A stretch of DNA of 64,000 nucleotides, taken from the NCBI RefSeq assembly GCF_000963865.1, contig NZ_CP011071.1:372001-436000 (forward strand), written 5' to 3'. Each line of letters opens with the position of its first letter. Within the stretch, counting starts at the first letter, position 1. Made by a program: the position numbers and the translations under genes. Below, in pieces: positions 35,950-46,384 of this stretch. This DNA is from Flagellimonas lutaonensis. GTDB taxonomy: Bacteria > Bacteroidota > Bacteroidia > Flavobacteriales > Flavobacteriaceae. The notes below the pieces were generated by a model. The model had not been told where the DNA came from. It searched no databases and saw nothing but the letters and a program-made list of their open reading frames with translations.

Positions 35950-36510
35950 ATGAAAATCTACACCAAAACAGGAGACAAGGCCCAAACAAGTCTTTTTGGG
36001 GGCACCCGTGTATCGAAACACCATATCAGAATAGAAAGCTATGGCAATATCGATGAGCTGAACTCATGGCTGGGGCTACTGCGCGACCAAGAAATCGACA
36101 GCCATTCAAAAGAGGTCTTGATGGCCATACAAGACAAACTCTTTACCGTAGGGGCCATTTTGGCAACAGAGTCAAAAAAAGACAATCGGTTGAAGATTCC
36201 GCGCATCGATAGTGCCGATATTGAATATTTAGAGCATGAAATCGATGATATGAACGCATCGCTTTCTGAGATGACACATTTTATTTTACCGGGTGGTCAT
36301 ACCACCGTGTCATACTGTCATATCGCAAGAACCGTCTGCCGCAGGGCCGAGCGGGTCATTTCCCTCCTACATGAAAATGAGCCGGTTTCAAAAGAACTGC
36401 TCATGTATATAAACCGCTTATCTGACTTTCTTTTTGTGTTGGCACGAAAATTGTCTTCGCAACTACAAGCCGATGAGGTCAAGTGGATTCCCAAGAAATT
36501 GGACAATTAA
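35950..36510 (+). CDS. Cob(I)alamin adenosyltransferase, PduO type
   Basis: A 186-residue enzyme that transfers the adenosyl group of ATP to cob(I)alamin to make adenosylcobalamin. The N-terminal ATP loop is TKTGDKAQTSLFGGTRVSKHH. Further marks are ESYGNIDELNSWLG, FILPGGH and the helix HIARTVCRRAERVI carrying the Arg/Glu pair. With the downstream MeaB gene it implies a working methylmalonyl-CoA mutase; the two genes are not adjacent. Confidence 0.95.
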   Translation: MKIYTKTGDKAQTSLFGGTRVSKHHIRIESYGNIDELNSWLGLLRDQEIDSHSKEVLMAIQDKLFTVGAILATESKKDNRLKIPRIDSADIEYLEHEIDDMNASLSEMTHFILPGGHTTVSYCHIARTVCRRAERVISLLHENEPVSKELLMYINRLSDFLFVLARKLSSQLQADEVKWIPKKLDN

Positions 36511-36574
36511 ATCCGTTTTTCCTGCGTTATGGAAGTGATTATTCAAAATAATCGCCAAATAAAGCAGAAATAAC

Positions 36575-36604
36575 TTGGCCGTTTGGCTTTAAAAATTATT
36601 TTTG
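36575..36604 (+). promoter_or_regulatory. Flavobacterial-type promoter for DUF2795 gene
   Basis: TTG at 36575-36577 and TATTTTTG at 36597-36604 match the flavobacterial -33 TTG and -7 TAnnTTTG elements with a spacer of exactly 19 bp. Transcription would start near 36610, about 20 bp before the ATG at 36632. This is the clearest promoter I see in the window. Confidence 0.7.
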
Positions 36605-36631
36605 CAAAAAATTTAAAATCAAACCGTTACT

Positions 36632-36856
36632 ATGTACTGGACGTTAGAACTAGCCTCATATTTGAGCGATGCGCCCTGGCCAGCGACCAAAGACGAACTT
36701 ATAGATTACGCCATACGAACAGGTGCACCCCTTGAGGTGGTAGAGAACCTTCAATCCATGGAAGAAGAAGGCGGTGAAATCTATGAATCAATAGAGGAAA
36801 TCTGGCCCGACTATCCTACCGAGGAAGACTACCTTTGGAATGAGGATGAATATTAA
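36632..36856 (+). CDS. DUF2795 domain-containing small protein
   Basis: A 74-residue acidic protein starting MYWTLELASYLSDAPWPATKDELIDYAIRTGAPLEVVENL; the helix-turn fold matches DUF2795. The C-terminus is very acidic (EEEGGEIYESIEEIW, EDYLWNEDEY). It has its own promoter and a terminator just downstream, so it is a single-gene transcription unit. Function unknown; small acidic proteins of this family are common in Bacteroidota. Confidence 0.9.
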   Translation: MYWTLELASYLSDAPWPATKDELIDYAIRTGAPLEVVENLQSMEEEGGEIYESIEEIWPDYPTEEDYLWNEDEY

Positions 36857-36880
36857 AAAACATACGTGCTTTAGATAACC

Positions 36881-36907
36881 AAAAAGTCTCATTCGAGGCT
36901 TTTTTTT
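36881..36907 (+). terminator. Intrinsic terminator after DUF2795 gene
   Basis: AAAAAGTCTC-ATTC-GAGGCTTTTT with a run of T to 36907: a hairpin of AAAAAG/CTTTTT plus CTC/GAG arms with a single mismatch, followed by T. The A-tract on the other side makes it potentially bidirectional. Confidence 0.65.
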
Positions 36908-36992
36908 ATGTAATTTTGACAGCCATAAAGGCCGTTCACAACAAATGTTCCACTGTGGAATGGCTTTTGCACACCAAAAGAAAATTTAATCC

Positions 36993-39900
36993 ATGAGTTT
37001 ACTGAATTCTGTACTAAAGGTTTTTGTGGGAGACAAGTCAAAGAAAGATGTGAAGGCCCTACAACCCTTGGTCGAAGAGATAAAATCATTTGAAAAGCAA
37101 CTCGAGGCCCTTAGCAATGATGAACTGAGGCAGAAGACCATGCAGTTCAAGGCCCAGATACAGGAAGATTGCAAAGACCTCAACCAACAAATAGAGGCAT
37201 TGAAGGCCGAAGCCCAGGCCTCTACCGACATTGACCGCAACGAAGAAATCTATGGCGAAATAGATGCCCTTGAAGAAGAGGCCTATAAAATCTCTGAAAA
37301 CACCCTTAACAAGATTTTGCCCGAAGCCTTTGCCGTGGTGAAAGAAACCGCCAAACGCTTTGCCAACAACGAAACCCTTGAGGTTACGGCCACCGAGTTC
37401 GACCGCCTGCTATCGGGCACCAAAGAATATGTTACCCTTGATGGCGATAAGGCCATCTGGTCAAATTCTTGGGATGCTGCCGGAAAAGAGGTCACATGGG
37501 ACATGGTGCATTACGATGTTCAGCTCATCGGCGGTATTGCCCTGCACCAAGGCAAGATTGCTGAAATGCAGACGGGTGAAGGTAAGACACTGGTTGCTAC
37601 CTTGCCCCTGTACCTAAATGCCCTTCCGGGCAAAGGCGCCCATTTGGTAACGGTCAACGACTACCTTGCAAAACGTGATAGTGCTTGGATGGCTCCAATC
37701 TTCGAGTTTCATGGGCTCTCGGTCGACTGTATCGACAAACACCAGCCAAATTCTGATGCGCGAAGGGCCGCCTACAACGCAGATATCACCTACGGCACCA
37801 ACAATGAATTCGGTTTTGATTACCTGCGCGACAATATGGCGCACACCCCGAGCGATTTGGTACAGCGCCCGCACCACTATGCCATTGTCGATGAGGTCGA
37901 CTCTGTATTGATCGATGATGCCCGTACGCCTTTGATCATCTCGGGACCCGTACCAGAGGGTGACCGCCACGAGTTCAACGAGCTGAAGCCCAAGGTGGCC
38001 GATATCGTACAAAAACAACGGCAATATCTGACGGGTGTATTGGCCGAGGCGAAAAAGAAAATTGCCGAGGGAGACACTAAAGAAGGAGGCTTTTTATTGT
38101 TAAGGGTACACCGCGGGCTTCCAAAAAACAAGGCACTCATCAAATTCTTGAGCGAAGAGGGCGTAAAACAGCTCTTGCAAAAGACCGAGAACTTCTACAT
38201 GCAAGACAACAACCGTGAAATGCCTAAGGTAGATGAAGAGCTGTTGTTCGTGATCGATGAAAAGAACAACCAAATCGAATTGACAGACAAAGGGGTCGAA
38301 TATATTTCTGGGGAAGAAGACAAAGATTTCTTTGTTATGCCCGACATCGGCAGTGAAATCGCCAAAATAGAGAACCAAAACCTCGATATTGAGAAGGAAG
38401 CGGAGCTCAAGGAAGAACTTTTTAAAGATTTTGCCATAAAGAGCGAGCGCATCCACACGTTGACACAGCTTCTAAAGGCCTACACCCTATTCGAGAAAGA
38501 CGTTGAATACGTGGTGATGGACAATAAAGTGTTGATCGTGGACGAGCAAACAGGGCGTATTATGGATGGCCGTCGCTACTCAGACGGACTGCACCAAGCC
38601 ATTGAAGCAAAAGAAAATGTGAAGATCGAGGCCATGACCCAGACCTTCGCCACCATTACCCTGCAGAACTACTTTAGAATGTACAAAAAGTTGGCGGGCA
38701 TGACAGGTACGGCCGTCACAGAAGCTGGCGAATTTTGGGAAATTTACAAGTTGGATGTAGTGGAGATTCCTACCAATAGGCCCATTGCAAGAGAAGACAA
38801 ACACGATTTGATCTATAAGACCAAGCGAGAAAAGTACAATGCCATTATAGAAGAGGTAGAACAACTCTCTAAAGCCGGCAGACCTGTATTGATAGGTACC
38901 ACTTCTGTAGAGATCTCAGAGCTGCTCTCAAAACTCTTGAGTGTTCGAAAGATTCCGCATAACGTACTGAACGCAAAACTTCACAAAAAAGAGGCTGATA
39001 TCGTGGCCGAAGCAGGCAAGCCAGGTGTGGTGACCATTGCGACCAACATGGCTGGCCGTGGTACCGACATCAAGTTGACCGACGAAGTTAAAAAGGCAGG
39101 TGGTCTGGCCATTATCGGCACCGAACGTCACGACTCGAGAAGGGTCGACCGTCAGCTAAGGGGCCGTTCGGGGCGTCAGGGCGACCCCGGTAGCTCACAG
39201 TTCTATGTGTCGTTGGAAGACAACCTGATGCGTCTCTTCGGTTCAGACAGGGTGGCCAAACTGATGGATAGAATGGGGCTAGAGGAAGGCGAGGTCATTC
39301 AACACTCCATGATGACCAAATCCATAGAACGCGCACAGAAAAAGGTAGAGGAGAACAACTTTGGCATTCGAAAGCGCCTGTTGGAGTATGACGATGTTAT
39401 GAACGCCCAGCGTGAGGTGGTCTATAAAAGACGACGCCATGCCCTGCAGGGTGAGCGCTTGAAGGTCGACATTGCCAATATGGTCTATGACACCTGTGAG
39501 TCGATAGCCGAAACCAACAAATTGGCAGAAGACTACAAAAACTTTGAGTTTGAGCTGATCAAGTACTTCTCGATCACTTCGCCCATTTCTGAAGAGGAAT
39601 TCAAAAGGCTCAACTTCCAAGAAATCGCCAACAAAGTGTACAAAGCGGCCTATGAATACTATCAAAACAAGATGGAGCGCAGTGCCGAAGTTGCCTTTAA
39701 GGTGATCAAACGGGTCTATGAAGACCAGTCGAACAAGTTTGAGCGCATTGTGGTGCCCTTTACAGATGGTATCAAAACCTTGAACGTTGTCACCAACCTT
39801 GAAGAAGCTTACAACAGCAACGGAAAGCAGTTGATCAACGATTTTGAGAAGAACATTACCTTGGCCATCATCGATGATTCTTGGAAAACGCATCTTCGTA

Positions 39901-40355
39901 AAATGGATGAGTTGAAACAATCGGTACAATTGGCAGTGCACGAACAGAAAGATCCGTTGTTGATCTACAAATTCGAGGCATTCGAGCTCTTCAAACAAAT
40001 GATGGACAAGGTGAACAAAGAGGTCATCTCGTTCTTGTTCAAGGGCGAGCTGCCCACGGCAGACCCCAACCAGATCCAAGAGGCCCGAACGGTTCGTAGA
40101 CCTAAAGAAAAACTGAAGACCACTAAGGAAGAGATTCCGAACAGTGACGAATTGGCCGCCCAGAACAGGGCTGCCGGCCAGACCCAAGGTCGTAGGCCGC
40201 AGGTAACCGAGACCATTGTTCGCGAAAAACCAAAAATCGGCCGAAACGAGCGCGTCACCATCAAGAACATCATGTCCGGTGAAAGCAAAACCCTAAAATT
40301 CAAACAGGCAGAGCCCCTTATAGATAAAGGAGAGTGGGTGCTGATCGATGAATAG
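36993..40355 (+). CDS. secA: Preprotein translocase subunit SecA
   Basis: An 1120-residue ATPase that drives preproteins through SecYEG. NBD1 has [20 protein letters not shown] and [20 protein letters not shown]2 has [15 protein letters not shown] and [11 protein letters not shown], with [13 protein letters not shown]. It is longer than E. coli SecA because of inserts near residues 60-120 and 330-460, as in other Bacteroidota. The C-terminus ends [21 protein letters not shown][17 protein letters not shown], so the usual zinc-binding GRNDPCPCGSGKK is replaced and no Cys-rich finger is present. It is transcribed alone and followed by a terminator. Confidence 0.98.
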   Translation: MSLLNSVLKVFVGDKSKKDVKALQPLVEEIKSFEKQLEALSNDELRQKTMQFKAQIQEDCKDLNQQIEALKAEAQASTDIDRNEEIYGEIDALEEEAYKISENTLNKILPEAFAVVKETAKRFANNETLEVTATEFDRLLSGTKEYVTLDGDKAIWSNSWDAAGKEVTWDMVHYDVQLIGGIALHQGKIAEMQTGEGKTLVATLPLYLNALPGKGAHLVTVNDYLAKRDSAWMAPIFEFHGLSVDCIDKHQPNSDARRAAYNADITYGTNNEFGFDYLRDNMAHTPSDLVQRPHHYAIVDEVDSVLIDDARTPLIISGPVPEGDRHEFNELKPKVADIVQKQRQYLTGVLAEAKKKIAEGDTKEGGFLLLRVHRGLPKNKALIKFLSEEGVKQLLQKTENFYMQDNNREMPKVDEELLFVIDEKNNQIELTDKGVEYISGEEDKDFFVMPDIGSEIAKIENQNLDIEKEAELKEELFKDFAIKSERIHTLTQLLKAYTLFEKDVEYVVMDNKVLIVDEQTGRIMDGRRYSDGLHQAIEAKENVKIEAMTQTFATITLQNYFRMYKKLAGMTGTAVTEAGEFWEIYKLDVVEIPTNRPIAREDKHDLIYKTKREKYNAIIEEVEQLSKAGRPVLIGTTSVEISELLSKLLSVRKIPHNVLNAKLHKKEADIVAEAGKPGVVTIATNMAGRGTDIKLTDEVKKAGGLAIIGTERHDSRRVDRQLRGRSGRQGDPGSSQFYVSLEDNLMRLFGSDRVAKLMDRMGLEEGEVIQHSMMTKSIERAQKKVEENNFGIRKRLLEYDDVMNAQREVVYKRRRHALQGERLKVDIANMVYDTCESIAETNKLAEDYKNFEFELIKYFSITSPISEEEFKRLNFQEIANKVYKAAYEYYQNKMERSAEVAFKVIKRVYEDQSNKFERIVVPFTDGIKTLNVVTNLEEAYNSNGKQLINDFEKNITLAIIDDSWKTHLRKMDELKQSVQLAVHEQKDPLLIYKFEAFELFKQMMDKVNKEVISFLFKGELPTADPNQIQEARTVRRPKEKLKTTKEEIPNSDELAAQNRAAGQTQGRRPQVTETIVREKPKIGRNERVTIKNIMSGESKTLKFKQAEPLIDKGEWVLIDE

Positions 40356-40378
40356 CATTGCTTTGAAAATAACACCAG

Positions 40379-40405
40379 CGGTGGTCTTTTAGGCCACCGT
40401 TTTTT
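40379..40405 (+). terminator. Intrinsic terminator after secA
   Basis: CGGTGG (40379-40384) pairs with CCACCG (40394-40399), with a short loop and six T directly after (40400-40405). It lies 24 bp after the secA stop. Confidence 0.85.
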
Positions 40406-40520
40406 GATTATGAACCAAAACATATTTAGATTTACACTGGCAAGCCCCCGACCAGACCGCCAGCAGAAATAGTGATTTATTGCAACTGCCCCAAGGGCTG
40501 TAGTGAAACAACCAAAATGC

Positions 40521-41738
40521 ATGAAGATACCTACCAAAGACAGGTACCGATTAGAAGATAAGACCCAATTGGTATTGAAGGTCAACTACTTCGCTTCACT
40601 TTTTGCCCTATTCTTTGGCCTTATCTGTTCTTTTTTATTGAACATTCGAGGAGTGGTTCCTTACACATTTTTGTGTTTTGCAGTATTGAACCTGCTCAAC
40701 ACCTTAATGTTGAAGAGCCATGGCAACCTCACCATCACATATAATATAACTTCGGTACTGGCCATGGTATCGGCTATTTTGATAACGCTTTTCAGCGGGG
40801 GCATTCAAAGTCCCTTCATCTATGTTCTGGGCATCGTGGTTTTTGCCGGTTACGTATCCACACGGGTCTATGGCAAAATATACCTGTTCATCAACCTGAT
40901 CGTGGTAGGGCTGATATTTCTGCACGATCTCAGCGATTTCAATATTGCGGATGATACGGTTCCGTTAGAATCAAAAGATTGGTTTGCCTTTTTGAGCATT
41001 CTCTTGGCCGTTTATCTTTTGGGCGGCGTCTTCGGAAAAAACTTGCTCCGGGCACACCACAAACTGTACAAATCAAGACAAGAGATCGAAGAGCGCATTC
41101 AAGAAAAGGAAACCTTACTGAAAGAGGTGCACCACAGGGTCAAGAACAACCTGCAGACCGTTTCAAGTCTTCTGAGCCTACAATCACGTGCCGTTAAGGA
41201 TGAAAAAATCAGCGGCATCATCAAAAACAGCCAAAACAGGGTGGTATCTATGGCCATGGTGCATGAAATGCTGTATAAGCGTGATGACTATCTTTCAAAA
41301 ATCGAATTAAAACCCTATGTTGAAGAGCTTTGTGAATACCTGCTCCGTTCGATAAAGGGCAATACCAACAATGTAACCCTAAACATTGACATACCCAATT
41401 ACAAACTAAGCATCGATACGGTAATACCCTTGGGGTTGGTAATCAACGAAGCGGTCACCAACGCCTTAAAATATGGTATTGTCGACGACAAACCCGGTGA
41501 GATTACCGTTGTGCTCAAAAAGGCCGAAGGTGATACCTACGAAATGATCTTGGGTGATGATGGCAAAGGGTTTCCTGAAACCGTTGGCCCAAAGACCTCA
41601 CAGTCGCTGGGACTCAAACTTATCCACAACCTGGCCCGTCAATTAAGGGGTTCTGTAACGCGCGACACCCAGCGTAAAGGTACGTACTACCACCTTGTCT
41701 TCGAAGAAATTATCGAAGACTTCAACTCACTTGAGTAA
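40521..41738 (+). CDS. HisKA_2-type sensor histidine kinase
   Basis: About 405 residues. The start is uncertain: ATG at 40521 or GTG at 40503. About five to six N-terminal helices (residues 25-180) form a membrane sensor without an obvious periplasmic domain. A short coiled segment leads to the HisKA_2 phosphoacceptor LLKEVHHRVKNNLQTVSSLL (His near residue 206). The HATPase domain has NEAVTNALKYGI and GDDGKGFP with LGLKLIHNLARQL. No response regulator is adjacent, so it is an orphan kinase; the signal is unknown. Confidence 0.93.
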   Translation: MKIPTKDRYRLEDKTQLVLKVNYFASLFALFFGLICSFLLNIRGVVPYTFLCFAVLNLLNTLMLKSHGNLTITYNITSVLAMVSAILITLFSGGIQSPFIYVLGIVVFAGYVSTRVYGKIYLFINLIVVGLIFLHDLSDFNIADDTVPLESKDWFAFLSILLAVYLLGGVFGKNLLRAHHKLYKSRQEIEERIQEKETLLKEVHHRVKNNLQTVSSLLSLQSRAVKDEKISGIIKNSQNRVVSMAMVHEMLYKRDDYLSKIELKPYVEELCEYLLRSIKGNTNNVTLNIDIPNYKLSIDTVIPLGLVINEAVTNALKYGIVDDKPGEITVVLKKAEGDTYEMILGDDGKGFPETVGPKTSQSLGLKLIHNLARQLRGSVTRDTQRKGTYYHLVFEEIIEDFNSLE

Positions 41739-41782
41739 TTTGTTTTTTATATTTAGGAAGTCATTAAAAACCTTCCTGAGAA

Positions 41783-44296
41783 ATGATAAAAAAAATTCTT
41801 TTTGCGGTGATGTTCATCACCGCACAGCTTTCTGCACAAGATTATTATTTCAAAAAGTACCACCCCTTTGATCCCGATGTTCCCTCCCCAGAAGAATTTT
41901 TGGGCTACGGTATTGGCGAGCACCACACGCGCCACGATTTGATCGTGGCATATTTGACCAAATTGGCCGAGGTATCGAACCGGGCTTCGATCCACCAATA
42001 TGGCAAGACCCACGAGGGCAGAAAATTGGTCATCTTAACGGTGACAGACCCCAACAATTTGGCAAATCTATCTTCCATCAAAGAAAAGCATCTGGCATTT
42101 ACCGACCCGAACCAAAATGTTTCCAACTATGGTGTAGTGCCCATCTTCATCAATTTGGGCTATAATGTTCATGGCAACGAACCCTCCAGTTCAGAAGCGG
42201 CTTTGCTGACAGCCTACACCCTTACGGCATCCAACCATCCTGAAGTGTTGAACTATCTGAAAAATGGGGTCATCATGATCGATCCTACCATTAACCCAGA
42301 TGGCCGTGACCGACACACGCAATGGGCCAACACCTATCAGGGCAATCCGTTGGTGGCCGATCCACAAGATGCCGAGCACAACGAATATTGGCCCAGGGGG
42401 CGCACCAATCATTACTGGTTCGACCTGAACCGCGACTGGCTTTTGGGCATAAACCCCGAAAGCAGGGGCAAATTGGCCTGGTACCATGAATGGTATCCGA
42501 ATGTTGTTACTGATTTCCATGAAATGGGTACCCAAAGCAGCTATTTTTTCGAACCCATGAAAGACAATGGCTCTTTGAATCCTATAATGCCCAAAGAAAA
42601 CTATGTGGACCTCAACAATCTTTTCGGGGAATATTTTGCAAAATCACTCGATAGTATCGGATCTTTTTATTTCACCAAAGAGGTTTTTGACGGCACCTAT
42701 CCAGGTTACGGCTCATCTTATCCCGATCTGCAGGGCGGACTTGGACTACTTTTTGAACAAGCCAGTTCTAGGGGGCACAAGCAAAAGACGGCCTTTGGCG
42801 AAATTACCTTTCCGTTTACCATTAGAAACCAGTACGTTTCCAGTATGGCCACCGTAAAGGCTGCCGTTGAAAACAAAGAAACGTTGCGAAAATATCAGCA
42901 AAAATTCTTCAAAAGTGCCTTGAGCAACGCTGCCAAGGGCAGGATCAAAGGTTACTCGTTCAAAGATTTCTATGATCAAAACCGCGTAAAAGCCTTTATC
43001 GACAAGCTATTGCTGCACAAAGTAGATGTATATCGTTCGGGCGATGGGTTTGTGGTACCGACCGACCAACCCCAATATCGAATGGTACAGACCTTTTTTG
43101 AAACCTACGACAAATACCGGGATAGTGTCTATTATGATGCCTCTGCTTGGTCGGTAGCGAACTTTTATAACATGAAATACCGGCCGGTCAATAACTTGAA
43201 TCTCGGCGAAAAAGTTACCGATCTAAATGGCTTGGTCGAAGTTACCCCCGTAAAAAAGAGTGATTATGCCTACATCATAGACTATGACGATTACAATGCC
43301 GTTGCCGCTTTGAACCACCTGCAATCGAACGGGTTGGTTCTGTCGTCTTCCTTCAAGCCCTTTATGGCCAAAACCACCGAGGGCAACAAAAGTTTCAATT
43401 ATGGCGCCTTGGTAGTGCCGGTAAGTTTACAAAAAAAGGATGCAGACGAAATCTATTCCTTGGTAAAGCAGGCGCAGCAAAAGTTTAAGGTATCGATGTT
43501 TGCCGTTGATACGGGTTACAATATTAAGGGCATCGATTTGGGAAGCCGCTACGTGTCTCCTCTTACAGAGCCCAAGGCGGCCATGTTGATCGGCGATGGC
43601 GTAAGTTCATATGAGGCAGGCGAAGTCTGGCATTTGCTCGACACTAGGGTACACATGCCCATTACCAAAATACCCATGCGAAATTTCAACCGCGCCGACC
43701 TCGATAAGTACAACACCTTGGTCATGGTCTCTGGAAGGTATTCATGGAGTGAGAACCAACTGAAAAAAATAAAGGATTGGGTCAGCAAGGGAAATACCTT
43801 GATTACCATTGGCAGGGCCTCAAAGTGGGCCATTGACAAAAAGTTGGTCAAGGAAAAACTAATCGCAGAGGAAAAGGATTCTACCAAAACCGTTGAGAGA
43901 AAGCCCTACGTCGACGCACCAGAAAATATCGGCAAGGAAGAAGTTGGGGGAGTCATCTTAAAAGTGGATTTAGACACTACCCACCCCTTGGCCTTTGGAT
44001 ATCGAGATCAAACCATTCCTGTTTACAAAAATAATTCGGTGTGGTTGGCCCCCAGTAAAAACGAATATGCCACAGTGGCCAAATACGCCAATAATCCCCA
44101 TATCGATGGTTTCATCACCGAAAAAAACATGGAAACCTATCTAAAACCCGCTGCTTCACTTATAGTGAGCAAACTGGGAGGCGGCCGAGTGGTCATGTTT
44201 GCCGATAACCCGAATTTCAGGGGCTCATGGTACGGTACCAACCGACTGTTCTTGAATGCCCTGTTTTTAGGTGATAAAATAAGGGTTCCCGAATAA
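41783..44296 (+). CDS. M14-family zinc carboxypeptidase, secreted
   Basis: An 837-residue exported protein with a signal peptide (about 1-19, MIKKILFAVMFITAQLSAQ). The M14 domain lies near residues 40-360: GKTHEGRKLVILTV, YNVHGNEPSSSEAAL (zinc His and Glu), INPDGRDRHTQWAN, LNRDWLLG and VTDFHEMGT (third zinc His). The second half, about 450 residues, is unrelated to M14 and probably a GATase-like or beta domain. It should cleave C-terminal residues of peptides outside the cytoplasm. Followed by another exported hydrolase gene. Confidence 0.93.
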   Translation: MIKKILFAVMFITAQLSAQDYYFKKYHPFDPDVPSPEEFLGYGIGEHHTRHDLIVAYLTKLAEVSNRASIHQYGKTHEGRKLVILTVTDPNNLANLSSIKEKHLAFTDPNQNVSNYGVVPIFINLGYNVHGNEPSSSEAALLTAYTLTASNHPEVLNYLKNGVIMIDPTINPDGRDRHTQWANTYQGNPLVADPQDAEHNEYWPRGRTNHYWFDLNRDWLLGINPESRGKLAWYHEWYPNVVTDFHEMGTQSSYFFEPMKDNGSLNPIMPKENYVDLNNLFGEYFAKSLDSIGSFYFTKEVFDGTYPGYGSSYPDLQGGLGLLFEQASSRGHKQKTAFGEITFPFTIRNQYVSSMATVKAAVENKETLRKYQQKFFKSALSNAAKGRIKGYSFKDFYDQNRVKAFIDKLLLHKVDVYRSGDGFVVPTDQPQYRMVQTFFETYDKYRDSVYYDASAWSVANFYNMKYRPVNNLNLGEKVTDLNGLVEVTPVKKSDYAYIIDYDDYNAVAALNHLQSNGLVLSSSFKPFMAKTTEGNKSFNYGALVVPVSLQKKDADEIYSLVKQAQQKFKVSMFAVDTGYNIKGIDLGSRYVSPLTEPKAAMLIGDGVSSYEAGEVWHLLDTRVHMPITKIPMRNFNRADLDKYNTLVMVSGRYSWSENQLKKIKDWVSKGNTLITIGRASKWAIDKKLVKEKLIAEEKDSTKTVERKPYVDAPENIGKEEVGGVILKVDLDTTHPLAFGYRDQTIPVYKNNSVWLAPSKNEYATVAKYANNPHIDGFITEKNMETYLKPAASLIVSKLGGGRVVMFADNPNFRGSWYGTNRLFLNALFLGDKIRVPE

Positions 44297-44386
44297 TGAG
44301 AAAAAGCCAAAACCCCTCATTTCAGACAAGGGCAAGTGGCCGCCAATTGCGGGGGGCGCTGGGGGTTTGAACCAATACAGAACACT

Positions 44387-45976
44387 ATGAAAACAAAAAA
44401 ACTCTTTCTATTCTTTTTGGCCATATCATTTGCTTTTGCCGGTCTTTGTCAAGAAAAACTGGGCGAAGGGCCCTTTGGTCAACTGATCATTCGCGGGGTG
44501 ACCCTTATCAATGGTAATGGGGCGCCACCACGTGGGCCTGTCGATATTGTTGTGGAGAACAACAAAATTGTAAGCGTTCAGGTCGTGGGATATCCCGGTG
44601 TTGAAATCGATGATGCCAAAAGACCGCAATTGAAAGAGGGCGGCAAGGAATTGGACTGCACGGGCATGTATCTATTGCCCGGTTTTGTTGATATGCACGG
44701 GCATATTGGCGGGGTGGCCCAAGGGGCCGATTACGATTATGTCTTTAAACTGTGGATGGGGCATGGCATCACCACCGTACGGGAACCCAGTGGCAGGGGC
44801 ATCGATTGGACCTTGGATTTAAAACGGAAGAGCGAAAAGAACGAAATTATCGCCCCACGAATCTTTGCCTACACCGGTTTTGGGCAAAAAACAAAGGATT
44901 TCAACCCCCTGAACGACGCGCCCATCAGTACCCCTGAACAGGCACGCAGGTGGGTACGGGCCAATGCCGAAAGAGGTGCCGATGGCATCAAGTTTTTTGG
45001 GGCACCCCCTGAAATAATGGCCGCTGCATTGGATGAGAACAAAAAATTAGGACTGCGCTCAGCCTGCCACCATGCCCAATTGGATGTGGCCCGTTGGAAC
45101 GTACTGCACTCTGCCCGTGCCGGTCTCACCTCTATGGAGCACTGGTATGGCCTGCCGGAGGCCCTTTTTGAAGACCGAACGGTGCAAGACTATCCACTGG
45201 ACTATAACTATCAGAACGAGCAACACCGCTTCGAGGAGGCGGGAAAACTCTGGAAACAGGCCGCAAAACCGTTCTCAGAGCATTGGAACCAGGTTATGGA
45301 CGAGCTTATCAGCCTTGATTTCACCCTAGATCCCACCTTCAACATCTACGAGGCCAGTCGCGACCTGCACCGGGCACGCAGGGCCGAATGGCACGAAGAC
45401 TACACACTGCCATCGCTTTGGGAGTTTTATCAGCCCAGCAAGATCAGCCATGGTTCGTACTGGCACGATTGGGGCACCGAACAAGAGGTGGCCTGGCGTG
45501 AGAATTACAAACTTTGGATGACCTTTGTAAACGAATATAAAAACCGGGGTGGCCGCGTTACGGCAGGGTCTGATTCGGGCTTCATATTTCAGCTGTACGG
45601 CTTTGCCTATGTGCGCGAATTGGAGTTGCTGCGAGAGGCAGGTTTTCACCCATTGGAGGTCATCAGGGCCGCTACCTTGAATGGTGCCGAAGCTTTGGGC
45701 ATCGATGACAAAATTGGAACGGTCGCCGTCGGCAAATTGGCCGATTTTGTGATCGTCGAAGAAAATCCCCTCAAAAATCTAAAGGTTCTATATGGCACCG
45801 GGGCCATCAAATTGACCGAAGACAATAAGGTTGTTCGGGTCGGAGGTGTAAAATACACCATAAAAGACGGCATTATTTACGATGCCAAACGGCTCTTGCA
45901 AGACGTAAAGAAAGTAGTAGCGAAGCAGAAACAAACAACAGGTTACAAAATATTGCAACCTGGTATAAAAAATTAA
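44387..45976 (+). CDS. Secreted amidohydrolase-family metallohydrolase
   Basis: A 529-residue protein with a signal peptide from ATG 44387 (MKTKKLFLFFLAISFAFAGLC); the longer frame to 44336 is discarded. The metal-binding start is GFVDMHGHIGG, with HH in ACHHAQLD, then TSMEHWYG and the final AGSDSGFI (Asp). It ends ALGIDDKIGTVAVGKLADFVIVEENPL, the composite-sandwich end typical of imidazolonepropionase/dihydroorotase-like enzymes. Exported members often act on peptides or cyclic amides; substrate unknown. It follows the M14 gene, so joint peptide scavenging is plausible. Confidence 0.9.
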   Translation: MKTKKLFLFFLAISFAFAGLCQEKLGEGPFGQLIIRGVTLINGNGAPPRGPVDIVVENNKIVSVQVVGYPGVEIDDAKRPQLKEGGKELDCTGMYLLPGFVDMHGHIGGVAQGADYDYVFKLWMGHGITTVREPSGRGIDWTLDLKRKSEKNEIIAPRIFAYTGFGQKTKDFNPLNDAPISTPEQARRWVRANAERGADGIKFFGAPPEIMAAALDENKKLGLRSACHHAQLDVARWNVLHSARAGLTSMEHWYGLPEALFEDRTVQDYPLDYNYQNEQHRFEEAGKLWKQAAKPFSEHWNQVMDELISLDFTLDPTFNIYEASRDLHRARRAEWHEDYTLPSLWEFYQPSKISHGSYWHDWGTEQEVAWRENYKLWMTFVNEYKNRGGRVTAGSDSGFIFQLYGFAYVRELELLREAGFHPLEVIRAATLNGAEALGIDDKIGTVAVGKLADFVIVEENPLKNLKVLYGTGAIKLTEDNKVVRVGGVKYTIKDGIIYDAKRLLQDVKKVVAKQKQTTGYKILQPGIKN

Positions 45977-46132
45977 GGGTCACCGTTAAAGAAAGGTAGG
46001 TTTCGTTGTATAGCATGGCGTAACATTCCAAGCCCCAAATTCAAATCTCAAAAAAAAAATCGGGGCTAATTCTTATAATTCATATCCAATCATCAAAAAC
46101 AAGTGTATCCCAAGGGAGACAAGCCCAATTGA

Positions 46133-46384
46133 TTAAGCAAGTTTAGAGGCGCTTCTTTTGGTAGCGAATACCAACGCCTTTTTAACTCTAGAATTTTTGA
46201 ACTTGTAAAGACGGGCAGTTTCGTTGTCGTTGTTGATTTCAATTTCAAAAGAAACCTCAGAAACATTTTCTGAAAGTACAACACCCATTTCAAAAGTATC
46301 GACCTTAACCTCTGTTTTGGCATCTTGGGCAAAAGCGAAAGTTCCGAAGAAAACTACTAAGATGATGGTGATGATTGCTTTCAT
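46133..46384 (-). CDS. Small secreted protein with basic C-terminal motif, copy 1
   Basis: An 83-residue protein with a signal peptide (about 1-19, MKAIITIILVVFFGTFAFA). A short acidic middle follows and then a basic C-terminus LYKFKNSRVKKALVFATKR ending SKLA. The same C-terminal pattern appears in the neighbour at 46732-46968 (LYMFKNSRVKKELSFRTKR, ending AKLA). No known family with function. The pair are tandem on the minus strand with 347 bp between them. Confidence 0.75.
   Translation of the reverse strand: MKAIITIILVVFFGTFAFAQDAKTEVKVDTFEMGVVLSENVSEVSFEIEINNDNETARLYKFKNSRVKKALVFATKRSASKLA

Noticed and set aside
39279-40187. 302-codon minus-strand frame inside secA
   Set aside because: It lies wholly opposite secA, has no family motif and arises from the secA codon pattern.
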